A stretch of 16,993 bases of DNA from Proteobacteria bacterium UBA6729 (GTDB taxonomy: Bacteria > Pseudomonadota > Gammaproteobacteria > Porifericomitales > Porifericomitaceae): positions 1 through 16,993 of the forward strand of contig DKIB01000115.1 in NCBI GenBank assembly GCA_002454015.1. The letters run 5' to 3'. Made by a program: the position numbers and the translations under genes. Shown piece by piece: positions 1-11,475 of this stretch. The notes under the pieces were generated by a model. It had not been told where the DNA came from and ran no database searches. It saw only the letters and a program-made list of their open reading frames with translations. Position 1 is the first letter of the stretch. Each line of letters begins with the position of its first letter.

Positions 1-902
1 CTGAACTGCGGTTCCTGTCCGGAGAAGAGGCTGCCGAAACGCCTGAAACTCCCGAAACCCTGTTCATGGTGACTTCCGGTGCTACGCAATATCGGGTGGC
101 CTCCCTGAATCCGGAAGACTACGGCCTGCTGGACAGGCAGGAAGGTTCTGCGCATCTGCAGTTGGACTGGACCGACCTGCATTTTTTGTTCAGCAAGGCC
201 AGGAACTGTATGGGCACACAGGATTTTCGCCCCTACCTGCTCGGCATGTTGCTGGAGTTTTATCCGGACCGGGTGCGTGCGGTCTCCGCCGATGGGCATC
301 GCATGGCAGTCTGTGATCGCCTGTTGGAGGAACCCTCTGAGGGTCTGGACAAGGAGAAACCCATGCAGCTGATATTGCCACGCAAGGCGGTGGAGAAGAT
401 GCAGGGTTTTGCGCCCAAACAGGGGCCCGTAAGCATAGAGGCCAATGAGAACTACGTAGCCTTCAGCGACGATACCCGCAAGTTTGTCTGTCGCTTGCAG
501 GAAGGCAAGTATCCAGATTATGCGGAGGTGTTCCCGGATACGGATTCCCAGACCCCGTTGCAGGTCGACCTGGCTGAATTGCAGAGCGGTCTGGCCCGGG
601 TACAGAGCATCCTGTCTACAGAGAAGGGGGAATCGGGCCGGGTGAACTTCGATGTCAATCCCCGCCGACTGGACCTTTCCGTAGTCAACAATCTCAACGA
701 AAGATCGGATTCAACCTTGCCGGTGGAGTACAACGGCAAGGCGATGAAGATATCCTTCACCATCAGGTATATGAAGGAAGCCGTGGATATGCTGGACTCC
801 GAGCAGGCCCTGCTGTACCTTTCTGCAACGGATAAAGGGTGTGTGCTCAAGTCTGATGGGGCCGGTCTGTTGCAGTACCTGATCATGCCCCTGCGCGTTT
901 GA
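1..902 (+). CDS. dnaN: DNA polymerase III beta subunit (sliding clamp), 5' end missing
   Basis: The reading frame is open from the left edge (first full codon at base 3) to the TGA at 900–902, giving the last ~300 residues of a protein usually ~366 long. The beta clamp is a ring-shaped homodimer that tethers DNA polymerase III to DNA and recruits partners such as MutS and DinB-type polymerases. Family-typical stretches are visible: a domain II start resembling QLDWTDLHFLFSKARNCMG, the conserved RAVSADGHRMAVC segment, a GKYPDY segment, and the C-terminal YLIMPLRV, which matches the E. coli ending YVVMPMRL. The first in-frame ATG (66) is internal and is not the start. Some spots are diverged from E. 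coli (an acidic Pro/Thr-rich stretch near bases 30–60), but no frame break is seen. recF begins one base after the stop, as in the ancestral dnaA–dnaN–recF–gyrB cluster. Confidence 0.95.
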   Translation, partial: ELRFLSGEEAAETPETPETLFMVTSGATQYRVASLNPEDYGLLDRQEGSAHLQLDWTDLHFLFSKARNCMGTQDFRPYLLGMLLEFYPDRVRAVSADGHRMAVCDRLLEEPSEGLDKEKPMQLILPRKAVEKMQGFAPKQGPVSIEANENYVAFSDDTRKFVCRLQEGKYPDYAEVFPDTDSQTPLQVDLAELQSGLARVQSILSTEKGESGRVNFDVNPRRLDLSVVNNLNERSDSTLPVEYNGKAMKISFTIRYMKEAVDMLDSEQALLYLSATDKGCVLKSDGAGLLQYLIMPLRV

Positions 903-903
903 G

Positions 904-4367
<3,464 letters not shown>

Positions 4368-4371
4368 CCTT

Positions 4372-4390
4372 GGGGCACGAGCCCGGCCCC
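4372..4390 (+). terminator. Weak hairpin after gyrB
   Basis: GGGGC (4372–4376) can pair with GCCCC (4386–4390) across a nine-base loop just after the gyrB stop. No T-run follows, only an A/T-rich stretch. It may attenuate transcription between gyrB and the CPBP gene, but it is not a convincing Rho-independent terminator. Confidence 0.25.
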
Positions 4391-4423
4391 GAGAAAGTAA
4401 TTTATTGAATTTAAAGAGACGTT

Positions 4424-5329
4424 ATGCTCTTTACGGCACAAATCGCGGGTGTTCGGCTGCTACGCGCGATCTGCCACTCCACAGCTGCGCTGGTATGTTG
4501 TTCCGCATTGATCCCATTGGTGCTGGTGCTCGGGTGCGGCCTGGCAGAATGGCTGCAACCCCTGTTGCCGGAGGGGCTGGAGGCACGCAAGTCGGCGCGT
4601 TATGCCGCCTTTTTGCTGCTGTTGCTGGCCTGGCCCTGGTTGGACCCCGGGGGCTGGCGGCGTCCGGGCCAGTGGTCTGTGTTTGTGCGATTGCTGGTGC
4701 GCGGCATGCTGTACGGTCTGGTGCTGGGTTTGCTGCTGGAAGCCATGCTGCTGGGGCTGGGTTTGCACGTGCCCCGCCCGTCTTTCTCCGGGCTACAGTT
4801 GCTACAGGAAATTCTGAAGGGGGTCGTCACGGGTTGTGGCGTGGCCCTGCTGGAGGAAAGCGTGTTCAGGGGCGTGTTGCTGGGTGGGTTGCGGCACCAC
4901 TTTGGTGTTGTAGCGGCCATCGTCGTCAGCAGCCTGGTGTTTGCCGTACTGCACTTCCCGGATTACCGATTCCTGGATGCCGGGAGTCTCTTCTGGGAAC
5001 GCGGCCTGGCGATAATCCCGGCCGTGATGGTGTTGTTGAAGCACCCGGGTCCGTGGCAGGATGCCGGCCTGGCGCTGTTCCTGTTGGGAACCCTGCTGGC
5101 GGTCATGCGTGTGCAAGATGGCAATCTGGGGCGCTGCATCGGCGTGCATCTGGCGGTGGTCGCCTTGCTGCGCCCCGTCCGTTATCTTACCGAGACCCGC
5201 CCTGACGAATGGGCGGTGCTGGTCAGTGAGCAACGCCCCCCTCTGGGCCTGCTGGCTGCTGCCCTGTTTGCTGCCGCACTCGCTTGGCAACTCACAAGAT
5301 TCGACCGATCCGGTGATGTGATAAGGTGA
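4424..5329 (+). CDS. CPBP family intramembrane glutamic endopeptidase
   Basis: This is a 301-residue, very hydrophobic protein with several membrane segments (about residues 21–41, 60–73, 87–115, 130–145, 160–178, 195–206, 213–230 and 240–250). It carries the CPBP/Rce1/Abi signature: EE at 144–145 with Arg149 (ALLEESVFRG), the second motif ending in His177 (LVFAVLHFPD), and the third with His242 (IGVHLAVV). Proteins of this family are membrane proteases related to eukaryotic CAAX protease Rce1. Bacterial members act in bacteriocin immunity or membrane-protein processing, but the substrate here cannot be inferred. The ATG at 4424 is preceded by AAAGAGAC. It lies 56 bases after gyrB and 4 bases before aroQ, so it probably shares a transcript with aroQ. 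The basic tail after the last hydrophobic segment (~275–292) is unremarkable. Confidence 0.85.
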   Translation: MLFTAQIAGVRLLRAICHSTAALVCCSALIPLVLVLGCGLAEWLQPLLPEGLEARKSARYAAFLLLLLAWPWLDPGGWRRPGQWSVFVRLLVRGMLYGLVLGLLLEAMLLGLGLHVPRPSFSGLQLLQEILKGVVTGCGVALLEESVFRGVLLGGLRHHFGVVAAIVVSSLVFAVLHFPDYRFLDAGSLFWERGLAIIPAVMVLLKHPGPWQDAGLALFLLGTLLAVMRVQDGNLGRCIGVHLAVVALLRPVRYLTETRPDEWAVLVSEQRPPLGLLAAALFAAALAWQLTRFDRSGDVIR

Positions 5330-5333
5330 TCGG

Positions 5334-5798
5334 ATGGATGCGGTACTGATCTTGAATGGCCCGAACCTGAATCGACTGGGCACCCGGGAGCCGGAGCTCT
5401 ACGGTACCACTACGCTGCCTGAGCTGGAGGAGAGCTTGCGGGGTTGGGCCAAGCGCAACCACTTGCGCGTGGAGTGTTTCCAGAGCAACGCTGAACATGA
5501 GCTGGTTGAGCGCATACAGTTGGCAGAAGAGCAGGGCTACAAGGGCATCATTATCAACCCCGGCGGCCTGACCCACACCAGTGTAGTGCTGCGGGATGCC
5601 CTGCTCGGTGTGCGCTTGCCCTTCATAGAGGTCCATATCAGCAATCCGCTGTCCCGGGAATCCTTTCGCCGCGACTCGTTTCTTGCCGATGTTGCCACGG
5701 GGGTAATTCTGGGGCTTGGCGTACAGGGCTATGAGCTGGCATTGATCGCCATGCAGGCCCGGCTGACCCGCACCGCATCCCCATCGCCCGGCGACTGA
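5334..5798 (+). CDS. aroQ: 3-dehydroquinate dehydratase, type II
   Basis: The enzyme dehydrates 3-dehydroquinate to 3-dehydroshikimate, step three of the shikimate pathway, in the cytoplasm as a dodecamer. The 154-residue length is typical of type II enzymes. Visible signatures are LNGPNLNRLGTREPELYG with the catalytic Tyr on the lid loop, QSNAEHELV, NPGGLTHTSVVLRDAL, and IEVHISNPLSRESFR with the catalytic His. The start ATG at 5334 has AAGG (5323–5326) seven bases upstream, inside the end of the CPBP gene. In many gammaproteobacteria aroQ precedes accB–accC; here those genes are absent and aroQ instead ends eight bases from the convergent glnS gene. Confidence 0.95.
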   Translation: MDAVLILNGPNLNRLGTREPELYGTTTLPELEESLRGWAKRNHLRVECFQSNAEHELVERIQLAEEQGYKGIIINPGGLTHTSVVLRDALLGVRLPFIEVHISNPLSRESFRRDSFLADVATGVILGLGVQGYELALIAMQARLTRTASPSPGD

Positions 5799-5799
5799 G

Positions 5800-5817
5800 C
5801 CCGCCTTAGCCGGGCGG
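5800..5817. terminator. Hairpin between convergent aroQ and glnS
   Basis: CCCGCC (5800–5805) and GGGCGG (5812–5817) form a perfect six-base stem with a six-base loop. The loop contains the glnS stop codon (5806–5808 on the other strand). The hairpin sits exactly in the gap between two convergent genes, so it could stop transcription from both sides. No T-run follows on either strand, so intrinsic termination is uncertain. Confidence 0.4.
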
Positions 5818-7449
5818 TCGCCAGGAGTCCCGCAGGGTTACGGTGCGGTTGTAAACGGGGCGTTGCGGGGAGCCGTCCGGATCCGCACAGAAATAGCCCA
5901 GACGTTCAAACTGGTAGACCTGACCCGGGGGTGCCGCCGTCAGCCCGGGCTCCAGCCAGGCGCGGCCTGACTGCAAGGAATCCGGGGTCAGGGCCTGCAG
6001 CCATTGTTCTCCCAGGGCGGTCGGATCCGAGTCGGTAAACAGGGGCTGATACAGGCGCACCTCGGCTTCCAGGGCATGCTGTGCAGAAACCCAGTGCAGG
6101 GTGCCCCGTACCTTGCGCCCATCCGGCGCCCGCCCGCCCCGGCTGTCCGGGTCAATGCGCCCCCGCACCAGCACAACGCGACCGTGGACATCATGTTCCA
6201 CCCCGGTGCATTGCAACAGGTAAGCGTAGCGCAGACGCACCTCCCGACCGGGTGCCAAGCGTCGGTAGCGGGCGGGAGGCTGTTCCATAAAGTCGGTGCG
6301 TTCAATATACACCTCGCGACTGAAGGGCAGCTGCCGCTCCCCAAACCCGGCATCAGCAGGATGATTGGCTGCAGGCAGGGAGTCCTCCTGTCCGTCCGGG
6401 TAGTTCTCTATGACTACCCGGAGTGGCTCCAGCACGGCCATGGCTCTCGGTGCCGTGCGGTCCAGCTCCTCACGCATACAGTTTTCCAGCAGCTGTATAT
6501 CTATAGTCGTGTCTTTTTTGGTCAGGCCAATCTTTGCACAGAACTCGCGGATGGCCTCCGCAGGACAGCCGCGCCGCCGCAGCCCACGCAAGGTCGGCAT
6601 GCGCGGATCATCCCAGCCGCGTACATGGCCGCCATCAACCAGTTGTGTGAGCAGGCGTTTGCTGACCACGGTGCCGTTCAGCTTGAGTCGCGCAAACTCG
6701 ATCTGCTGTGGACGCGGGTCAGGGATCTGTAATTTTTCCAGAAACCATTCGTACAGGGGACGATTGTCTTCAAACTCCAGGGTGCACAGGGAGTGCGTAA
6801 CCCCTTCCACTGCATCTGACAGACACTGGGTGAAGTCATACAGGGGAAAAACCTTCCAGCGGGTGCCGACACGGTAGTGTGGTTGCGTGCGAATCCGGTA
6901 GAGCACCGGGTCGCGCAGGTGCAGGTTGGGAGAGTTCATGTCGATCTTTGCGCGCAGCACGCAGGCCCCCGGCGCAAACTCGCCCGCGCTCATGCGCCGG
7001 AACAGCTCCAGATTCTCTGCTACACTGCGATTGCGATCCGGGCTCTCTTTGCCCGGAGTGGTGAGTGAGCCCCGATACTCACGGAGCTGTGCACCGGAAA
7101 GCGTATCCACATAAGCCAACCCGGCCTCGATCAGCTGCACCGCGCTGGCGTGAAGGTGTGCAAAGTAATCCGATGCATAGCGACTCGGTGCTGCACTTGC
7201 AAAGCCCAGCCAGCGCAGATCTTCTGCAATGGCCTGTGCATACTTCGCGCGCGCTGTCTCCGGGTTGGTGTCGTCAAAGCGCAGCAGACACTGGCCGGCA
7301 TAACGTGCCGCGATGCCGAAGTTGAGGCAGATGGATTTTGCATGCCCAATGTGCAGATAACCGTTGGGTTCTGGCGGGAAGCGCGTTTGTACCGACCGGG
7401 ATGTTGCCTGCTGTGCATCGATTATGGCGGTGATGAAATTGTCTTTCAT
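5806..7449 (-). CDS. glnS: Glutaminyl-tRNA synthetase
   Basis: This class I aminoacyl-tRNA synthetase charges tRNA-Gln with glutamine. At 547 aa it is close to E. coli GlnRS (554 aa). The HIGH motif is in PNGYLHIGHAKSI (33–36). The KMSKS equivalent is VVSKR (261–265), the GlnRS form that lacks the first Lys. GlnRS-specific segments include FDDTNPETA, YDFTQCLSDAVEGVTHSL and RGWDDPRMPTLRGLRRRG. The two C-terminal beta-barrels that read the anticodon follow. The ATG at 7449 overlaps the stop of the upstream ubiI-like gene by four bases (ATGA), so translation is probably coupled and glnS is the last gene of a pepP–ubiH–ubiI–glnS transcript. Having GlnRS implies that tRNA-Gln is charged directly, without need for the GatCAB route. 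Confidence 0.96.
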   Translation of the reverse strand: MKDNFITAIIDAQQATSRSVQTRFPPEPNGYLHIGHAKSICLNFGIAARYAGQCLLRFDDTNPETARAKYAQAIAEDLRWLGFASAAPSRYASDYFAHLHASAVQLIEAGLAYVDTLSGAQLREYRGSLTTPGKESPDRNRSVAENLELFRRMSAGEFAPGACVLRAKIDMNSPNLHLRDPVLYRIRTQPHYRVGTRWKVFPLYDFTQCLSDAVEGVTHSLCTLEFEDNRPLYEWFLEKLQIPDPRPQQIEFARLKLNGTVVSKRLLTQLVDGGHVRGWDDPRMPTLRGLRRRGCPAEAIREFCAKIGLTKKDTTIDIQLLENCMREELDRTAPRAMAVLEPLRVVIENYPDGQEDSLPAANHPADAGFGERQLPFSREVYIERTDFMEQPPARYRRLAPGREVRLRYAYLLQCTGVEHDVHGRVVLVRGRIDPDSRGGRAPDGRKVRGTLHWVSAQHALEAEVRLYQPLFTDSDPTALGEQWLQALTPDSLQSGRAWLEPGLTAAPPGQVYQFERLGYFCADPDGSPQRPVYNRTVTLRDSWRPPG

Positions 7450-8609
7450 GGCGCGGCCGCGCGCGCGACAAGCGGCGGATCAAGGCACTGCCCCGAGGCG
7501 ACACGCACAAGCAGGGTCTTGCAGAGCGGGCTCCGGTCCAGCAGCTCCATCCCCAGCCCGCGCACACCGGACAAGGCTGAACTCGCAAAGAGGGCATTGA
7601 GCAGATGGATCGTTGTTGCTGTCAGTCGATTCGGCGGTGCCCGCCAGCGGTGGTAGTGGGCCAACAGGGCGCGTGACCCCGGGTCTCGTCGGCGGGTATG
7701 GGCCTGGGCGATCAACTGGGCGAGTGCCGCCGCATCCAGCAGGCCCAGATTCAGGCCGAGCCCGGCCAGCGGATGTACCACTTGTGCGGCATCACCGACC
7801 AGTGCAATGCGCTCAGCGTAATATCGGGTACTGCGTTGACTGTAGAGCGGAAAGACTTGACGGGGGCCACATTGCGGCGTGCCGAGCCGGGCACCCAGCA
7901 CGGCTTCCAGACGTCGATTGAAGGCCTCCTCCGGCAGTTGTGCCAGCGCCCGGGCGTGATCACTGGTGGAGGACCAGATGATTGCGACGGTATGGGGGGC
8001 AGCCATCGGCAGGGCGGCCACCGGACCGTCCGGCAGGAAGGCCTGCACGGCAATATGCCGATGCGGCTGCGCAGTCCGGGCCGTACAAACCACGGCATGT
8101 TGTTGATAGTCGAAGCGGTGTGTAGTGATGCCACAGGCAGTGCGTACCGCAGAGTCCACACCATCGGCCGCCACCAGTAGTGCGGCATCCACGGTTGTCC
8201 CGTCGGCAAGTTCCCAATGTATGCGCTGGTCCCGTACCCGAGGCGTACCGACCGGGGTGCCTGCCAGCCGACTTTCCGCCCTGTCGCCCGCCTGCAGCCG
8301 TTCCAGCTCCACGGTACAGGCCAGGGCTTCCTGCCCGGTTGCTGCAAAGCGCAGCTGCGCGCCATCGGCATCCCAGGTATGGATGCGGTCAAAGTAGCCG
8401 ATCTGTTCTGTCGGCACGCGTTGCCATAATCCGGCGTGGGCCAGAATACGCTGGGCAGCAGGGCCGATGGCGATGACCAGCGGCGGGGGCGCAGCCGGGG
8501 CTTCCGGCACCAGCTGCAACACACACAGCCCATCACGTTGCAGCAGGCTGCGCAAGGTGCTGCCGACGGGCCCGGCACCGGCGATGAGTATATCCGCAGA
8601 CCGGTGCAT
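7446..8609 (-). CDS. ubiI: UbiI/VisC-like FAD-dependent ubiquinone hydroxylase, divergent
   Basis: This 387-residue flavoprotein belongs to the UbiH/UbiF/UbiI group, which hydroxylates the benzoquinol ring during ubiquinone synthesis. The dinucleotide fold is GAGPVG (11–16). The second FAD motif is LVAADGVDSAVR, the third VGDAAQVVHPLAGLGLN. Segments such as FDYQQHAVVCTARTAQPH and RQVFPLYSQ align best with E. coli UbiI (C5 hydroxylase). Oddities: the conserved Arg before the 'SALN'-type motif is absent (PPPLVIAIGPAAQR), the usual PLAGQGxN is PLAGLGLN, and the middle is shorter than in UbiI. I chose the ATG at 8609, one base after the ubiH stop, with GAGG nine bases upstream. The 29 extra residues of the longer frame lie inside ubiH. 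The symbol is by homology and position; C1, C5 or C6 specificity cannot be read from sequence. Confidence 0.75.
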   Translation of the reverse strand: MHRSADILIAGAGPVGSTLRSLLQRDGLCVLQLVPEAPAAPPPLVIAIGPAAQRILAHAGLWQRVPTEQIGYFDRIHTWDADGAQLRFAATGQEALACTVELERLQAGDRAESRLAGTPVGTPRVRDQRIHWELADGTTVDAALLVAADGVDSAVRTACGITTHRFDYQQHAVVCTARTAQPHRHIAVQAFLPDGPVAALPMAAPHTVAIIWSSTSDHARALAQLPEEAFNRRLEAVLGARLGTPQCGPRQVFPLYSQRSTRYYAERIALVGDAAQVVHPLAGLGLNLGLLDAAALAQLIAQAHTRRRDPGSRALLAHYHRWRAPPNRLTATTIHLLNALFASSALSGVRGLGMELLDRSPLCKTLLVRVASGQCLDPPLVARAAAP

Positions 8610-8610
8610 A

Positions 8611-9831
8611 CTATGCGCCTCGTACCCAGGCAGGCAGCCCCCCATGCAGACCCGAGGCGCGGCGCAGCCACCGTTGCCGTACCCCGGGCAACACATCCAG
8701 CGCCGTCAGTACCAGGCTTCGCAACGGCGGCAACACCGCTGCCGCGACCGGGTTGCCGGGTGCAGCCAGCAGGCGGGCCAGCCGATCCGTCATCCGCAAT
8801 ACCCGCTGACGCTCCCCCTGACACCGCGCCTCAAAGGCCTGCAGGCCGGCCGGTGCGCCGATATCCTGCTGTGGTGCACGCAGGCTTTCAGCAAGATCGG
8901 CGAGCTCCTGCACACAGCGATTAAACCCCTGCGCGGCCACCGGATGCACTGCACAGGCGGCATCCCCGAGCAGGACCACCCGGGGGGCCCCGCCCAGCGC
9001 GACCCGAGCGCGGAGTGGCCAGCTGTCTGGCGCCTCCAGCTCCAGCAGACGCCCAAAACGTTGCCCCAGCACCGTCTGCACACGGCGCATACGCGCGACC
9101 GCGGGCAGGGCCAGCAGCTCGGCTGCACAGGAGGAGGCAACGCTGTAGACCAGCTTGCACCGGGCCCCTCCCAACGGCAGCATGGCCAGCGGGCCGACGG
9201 GGGTCAGGCGCTCACAGGCCATGCCCTCCAGATCCCGATCCAGCAGCCCGTTCATGACCAGGGCGGTTTGCCCATAATCCGTGCTGTGGTGATTGATTTT
9301 CGCCAGTGTACATACCCGGGAGGAGGCCCCGTCCGCAGCGGCCAGCAGCTGCGCTCGCAGTGGGGGCTCCGCTGACTGCTTCTGGCGCAGCTGCAGGGTG
9401 ACATAGCGTGGCCCGATCTCCAGTTGGCGGAGTTCGGCGGGACGGAATACCGTGATATTGGCGGCCGGGCGCAAGCGTGACCACAGCAGTTGCAGCAGGC
9501 GGTCTTCGGGGACTACATAGCCCAGCGCCTCTGCGCCAAGGTCCGCCGCCTTGCAGCGCAGTGCCCCGAAGCGCCCGGGGATGGCTATATGTACGGCCCG
9601 CACCGGCGTGACGTATGGTTGCAGCTCCGACCACAATGCACAGGCCTCCAGAATACGCCGCGATGACCAGGACAGGGCCAGGGCGCGCGCGCGCCGCCGG
9701 GGGCCGGGCTCCGGCGAGGCCTCCAGCACCGCGACGCGGAGCGGTTGCCCGGCCAACATGCAGGCCAGGGTGGCCCCGGCCAGTCCCCCCCCGCAGATCG
9801 CCAACGGCACGGCGTCTACCCGGCCATCCAT
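8611..9831 (-). CDS. ubiH: 2-octaprenyl-6-methoxyphenol hydroxylase UbiH
   Basis: This 406-residue FAD monooxygenase acts in aerobic ubiquinone synthesis, probably at ring position C6-methoxyphenol C1, in a membrane-associated Ubi complex. Visible motifs are GGGLAG (14–19), RARALALSWSS (the flavin-binding Arg is present), LLAAADGASSRV, and LLGDAACAVHPVAAQGFN. The segment ERLTPVGPLAMLPL is close to the E. coli UbiH sequence ERFTQHGPLAMLPM, which supports UbiH over UbiF or UbiI. The FAD motif III reads PVAAQGFNRC, where UbiH usually has PIAGQGFNLG. The start ATG at 9831 lies inside the end of pepP (16-base overlap). A GTG seven codons later is an alternative. pepP–ubiH–ubiI order is the same as in E. 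coli and Pseudomonas. Confidence 0.87.
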   Translation of the reverse strand: MDGRVDAVPLAICGGGLAGATLACMLAGQPLRVAVLEASPEPGPRRRARALALSWSSRRILEACALWSELQPYVTPVRAVHIAIPGRFGALRCKAADLGAEALGYVVPEDRLLQLLWSRLRPAANITVFRPAELRQLEIGPRYVTLQLRQKQSAEPPLRAQLLAAADGASSRVCTLAKINHHSTDYGQTALVMNGLLDRDLEGMACERLTPVGPLAMLPLGGARCKLVYSVASSCAAELLALPAVARMRRVQTVLGQRFGRLLELEAPDSWPLRARVALGGAPRVVLLGDAACAVHPVAAQGFNRCVQELADLAESLRAPQQDIGAPAGLQAFEARCQGERQRVLRMTDRLARLLAAPGNPVAAAVLPPLRSLVLTALDVLPGVRQRWLRRASGLHGGLPAWVRGA

Positions 9832-11108
9832 TGTTCAATTTCCTGCAGGGATTTGGGGGCATCGGCACTCAGCACCTCCGGCCCCTCCCGCGTAACCAGC
9901 ACATCGTCCTCAATGCGGATGCCGATGTTCCACCAGCGCTTGTGCAAGCCGGGGGTATCCGGGCGCAGGTACAGGCCGGGCTCAACGGTCAGGTACATGC
10001 CGGGTTCCAGCACTCGCCATACATCGCCTACACGATAATCCCCCACATCATGCACATCCATCCCGACCCAGTGCCCGGTGCGGTGCATGTAGTAGGGCTG
10101 GAAGGCCTTCTCGGCAATCCGCCTGACCGGGTCCCCGGACAGAATGCCGAGCTCGATCAGGCCCTCGGTAAGGACGCGCACCGCCGTCTCGTGTGGCTGG
10201 TTCCATGGATTGCCGGGGCGTACGGCGGCAATAGCAGCGCGCTGGCTGGCCAACACCACCTCATAGACAGCGGCCTGCTCGGCACTGAAGCGACCACTGA
10301 CCGGAAAGGTGCGCGTAATATCGCTGGCATAGTAGTCATACTCGGCCCCGGCATCGATCAGCACCAACTCACCGGCCTGCAACTCGGCATTGTTCAGGAT
10401 GTAGTGCAGAATACACCCGTTCGCACCGCCACCGATGATCGGAGGATAGGCGGGGGCACGGGCACCCCGCTGAATAAATTCATGCAGCAACTCCGCCTCC
10501 AGCTGATACTCGTTCATGCCCGGCCTGCAGGCGCGCATCGCCCGTTTGTGCGCCGCTGCCGCGATGCGCGCCGCACGACGCAGCTTCCGGATCTCATGGC
10601 GGCTCTTGAACAGACGTTGTTCATGCAGCGGCGTGGATAAAGAACGGAGCTCTGTGCGGGGGCCTTCCGCCTCCGCGACCCCGGCCCATTTGATTACACG
10701 CAGGTCGCAGTCCGGCTCATTCCCCATCAGGGAATACAGACACTCACGCCCGGCAATCAACTCGGGCATGACGGCGTCCAGCGCAGCGATGGGGAGCGCC
10801 CGGTCCGCGCCGTAATGGTTGCATGCACCGTCCAGTCCGGCCTGTGGCCCCTCCCACAATTCCAGCTTCGGGTCACGCTCCCGGCAAAACAATACATACT
10901 CGCCCTCCGGGTGGCCGGGCACCAGCACTGCCACTGCAGCCGGCTCCGGAAATCCGGTCAGGTAGAAGAAATCACTGTCCGGTCGGTACGGGAAGTGCAC
11001 ATCACGGTTGCGCCGCCGGGAGGGTGCCGCAAACAATACCGCCAGGCCATTGGGATTCAGCGTCTCCACCAGCCGTTGGCGCCGCTTTGCATATTCCTGA
11101 ATAATCAC
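9816..11108 (-). CDS. pepP: Xaa-Pro aminopeptidase P
   Basis: This cytosolic metallopeptidase removes an N-terminal residue preceding proline. It has 430 aa and two domains: an N-terminal AMP_N domain (YRPDSDFFYLTGFPEP at 41–56) and a pita-bread catalytic domain. All metal ligands expected from E. coli PepP are present: Asp252 and Asp263 (LIDAGAEYDYYASDITRTF), His346 (HRTGHWVGMDVHD), Glu376 (LTVEPGLYL) and Glu400 (IRIEDD). The start is GTG at 11108, where homology begins. No Shine-Dalgarno is visible. The codon stands two bases after the stop of a 94-codon open frame, so coupled translation is possible. It is the first recognised gene of the pepP–ubiH–ubiI–glnS unit. The usual upstream partner ygfB is absent. 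Confidence 0.93.
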   Translation of the reverse strand: MIIQEYAKRRQRLVETLNPNGLAVLFAAPSRRRNRDVHFPYRPDSDFFYLTGFPEPAAVAVLVPGHPEGEYVLFCRERDPKLELWEGPQAGLDGACNHYGADRALPIAALDAVMPELIAGRECLYSLMGNEPDCDLRVIKWAGVAEAEGPRTELRSLSTPLHEQRLFKSRHEIRKLRRAARIAAAAHKRAMRACRPGMNEYQLEAELLHEFIQRGARAPAYPPIIGGGANGCILHYILNNAELQAGELVLIDAGAEYDYYASDITRTFPVSGRFSAEQAAVYEVVLASQRAAIAAVRPGNPWNQPHETAVRVLTEGLIELGILSGDPVRRIAEKAFQPYYMHRTGHWVGMDVHDVGDYRVGDVWRVLEPGMYLTVEPGLYLRPDTPGLHKRWWNIGIRIEDDVLVTREGPEVLSADAPKSLQEIEQWMAG

Positions 11109-11475
11109 GGTCAGCAGCCCGGCAAGGAGGGATACGGCTGCATCACGCCACCACGGACATGCCCCCCTGACAAGGGTGCCGCGGGGTCTGCCAGGCCCTC
11201 CCCCGGCAGGGGACCCCGTCCGGATTCGCGCCCTGCCGCCCCGGTGGCACGCAGACCGCCGTGACCTGCGGCGGCGCCCCGGCTCGCTCCGGCTTGCCGT
11301 AACAGGGATTCCGCCCGCTCCAGCCCGCCTGGCGGGGCCGCCCCGGTCAAAGACTTGACCTTGGGGCCAAAGTAATGAATACTGTCACAAGCCATTAGGA
11401 TTCAATCGCTAACGCCACACACTTTATGCAGATTCTTAATCTTGAGAGAGCCCGGTTGAACGGGTGCGATCCGGT
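11109..11475. other. Divergent intergenic region with an uncertain 94-codon ORF
   Basis: This 367-base gap lies between pepP and the TIGR02449-type gene. The part next to pepP (about 11130–11345) is very GC-rich, and the part next to the plus-strand genes is AT-richer. A minus-strand frame of 94 codons runs from ATG 11395 to TGA 11111, rich in Gly, Ala and Arg, with no Shine-Dalgarno and no family I recognise. It could be real, a leader or chance. A hairpin GGTCAA-agac-TTGACC lies at 11345–11360. The promoters for zapA and for pepP should be here, but I found no convincing -35/-10 pair. Confidence 0.5.
11345..11360. repeat. Perfect inverted repeat / hairpin
   Basis: GGTCAA and TTGACC are separated by AGAC. 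The stem can be extended by CCCC/GGGG across a two-base bulge (11341–11366). It lies in the divergent region and could be an operator or an RNA hairpin in the pepP leader. Confidence 0.4.

Noticed and set aside
518..886. Minus-strand ORF of 122 codons inside dnaN
   Set aside because: It lies wholly antisense to a well-conserved gene and has no family resemblance or ribosome site.
4405..5205. Plus-strand 266-codon ORF overlapping the CPBP gene
   Set aside because: Gly/Ala/Arg-rich shadow frame. The overlapping frame shows membrane segments and all protease motifs.
8467..9375. Plus-strand 302-codon ORF antisense to ubiI and ubiH
   Set aside because: Low-complexity Gln/Arg/Pro shadow of two clear flavoprotein genes.
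9615..10640. Plus-strand 341-codon ORF antisense to pepP and ubiH
   Set aside because: It spans the junction of two real genes on the other strand and has no recognisable domain.
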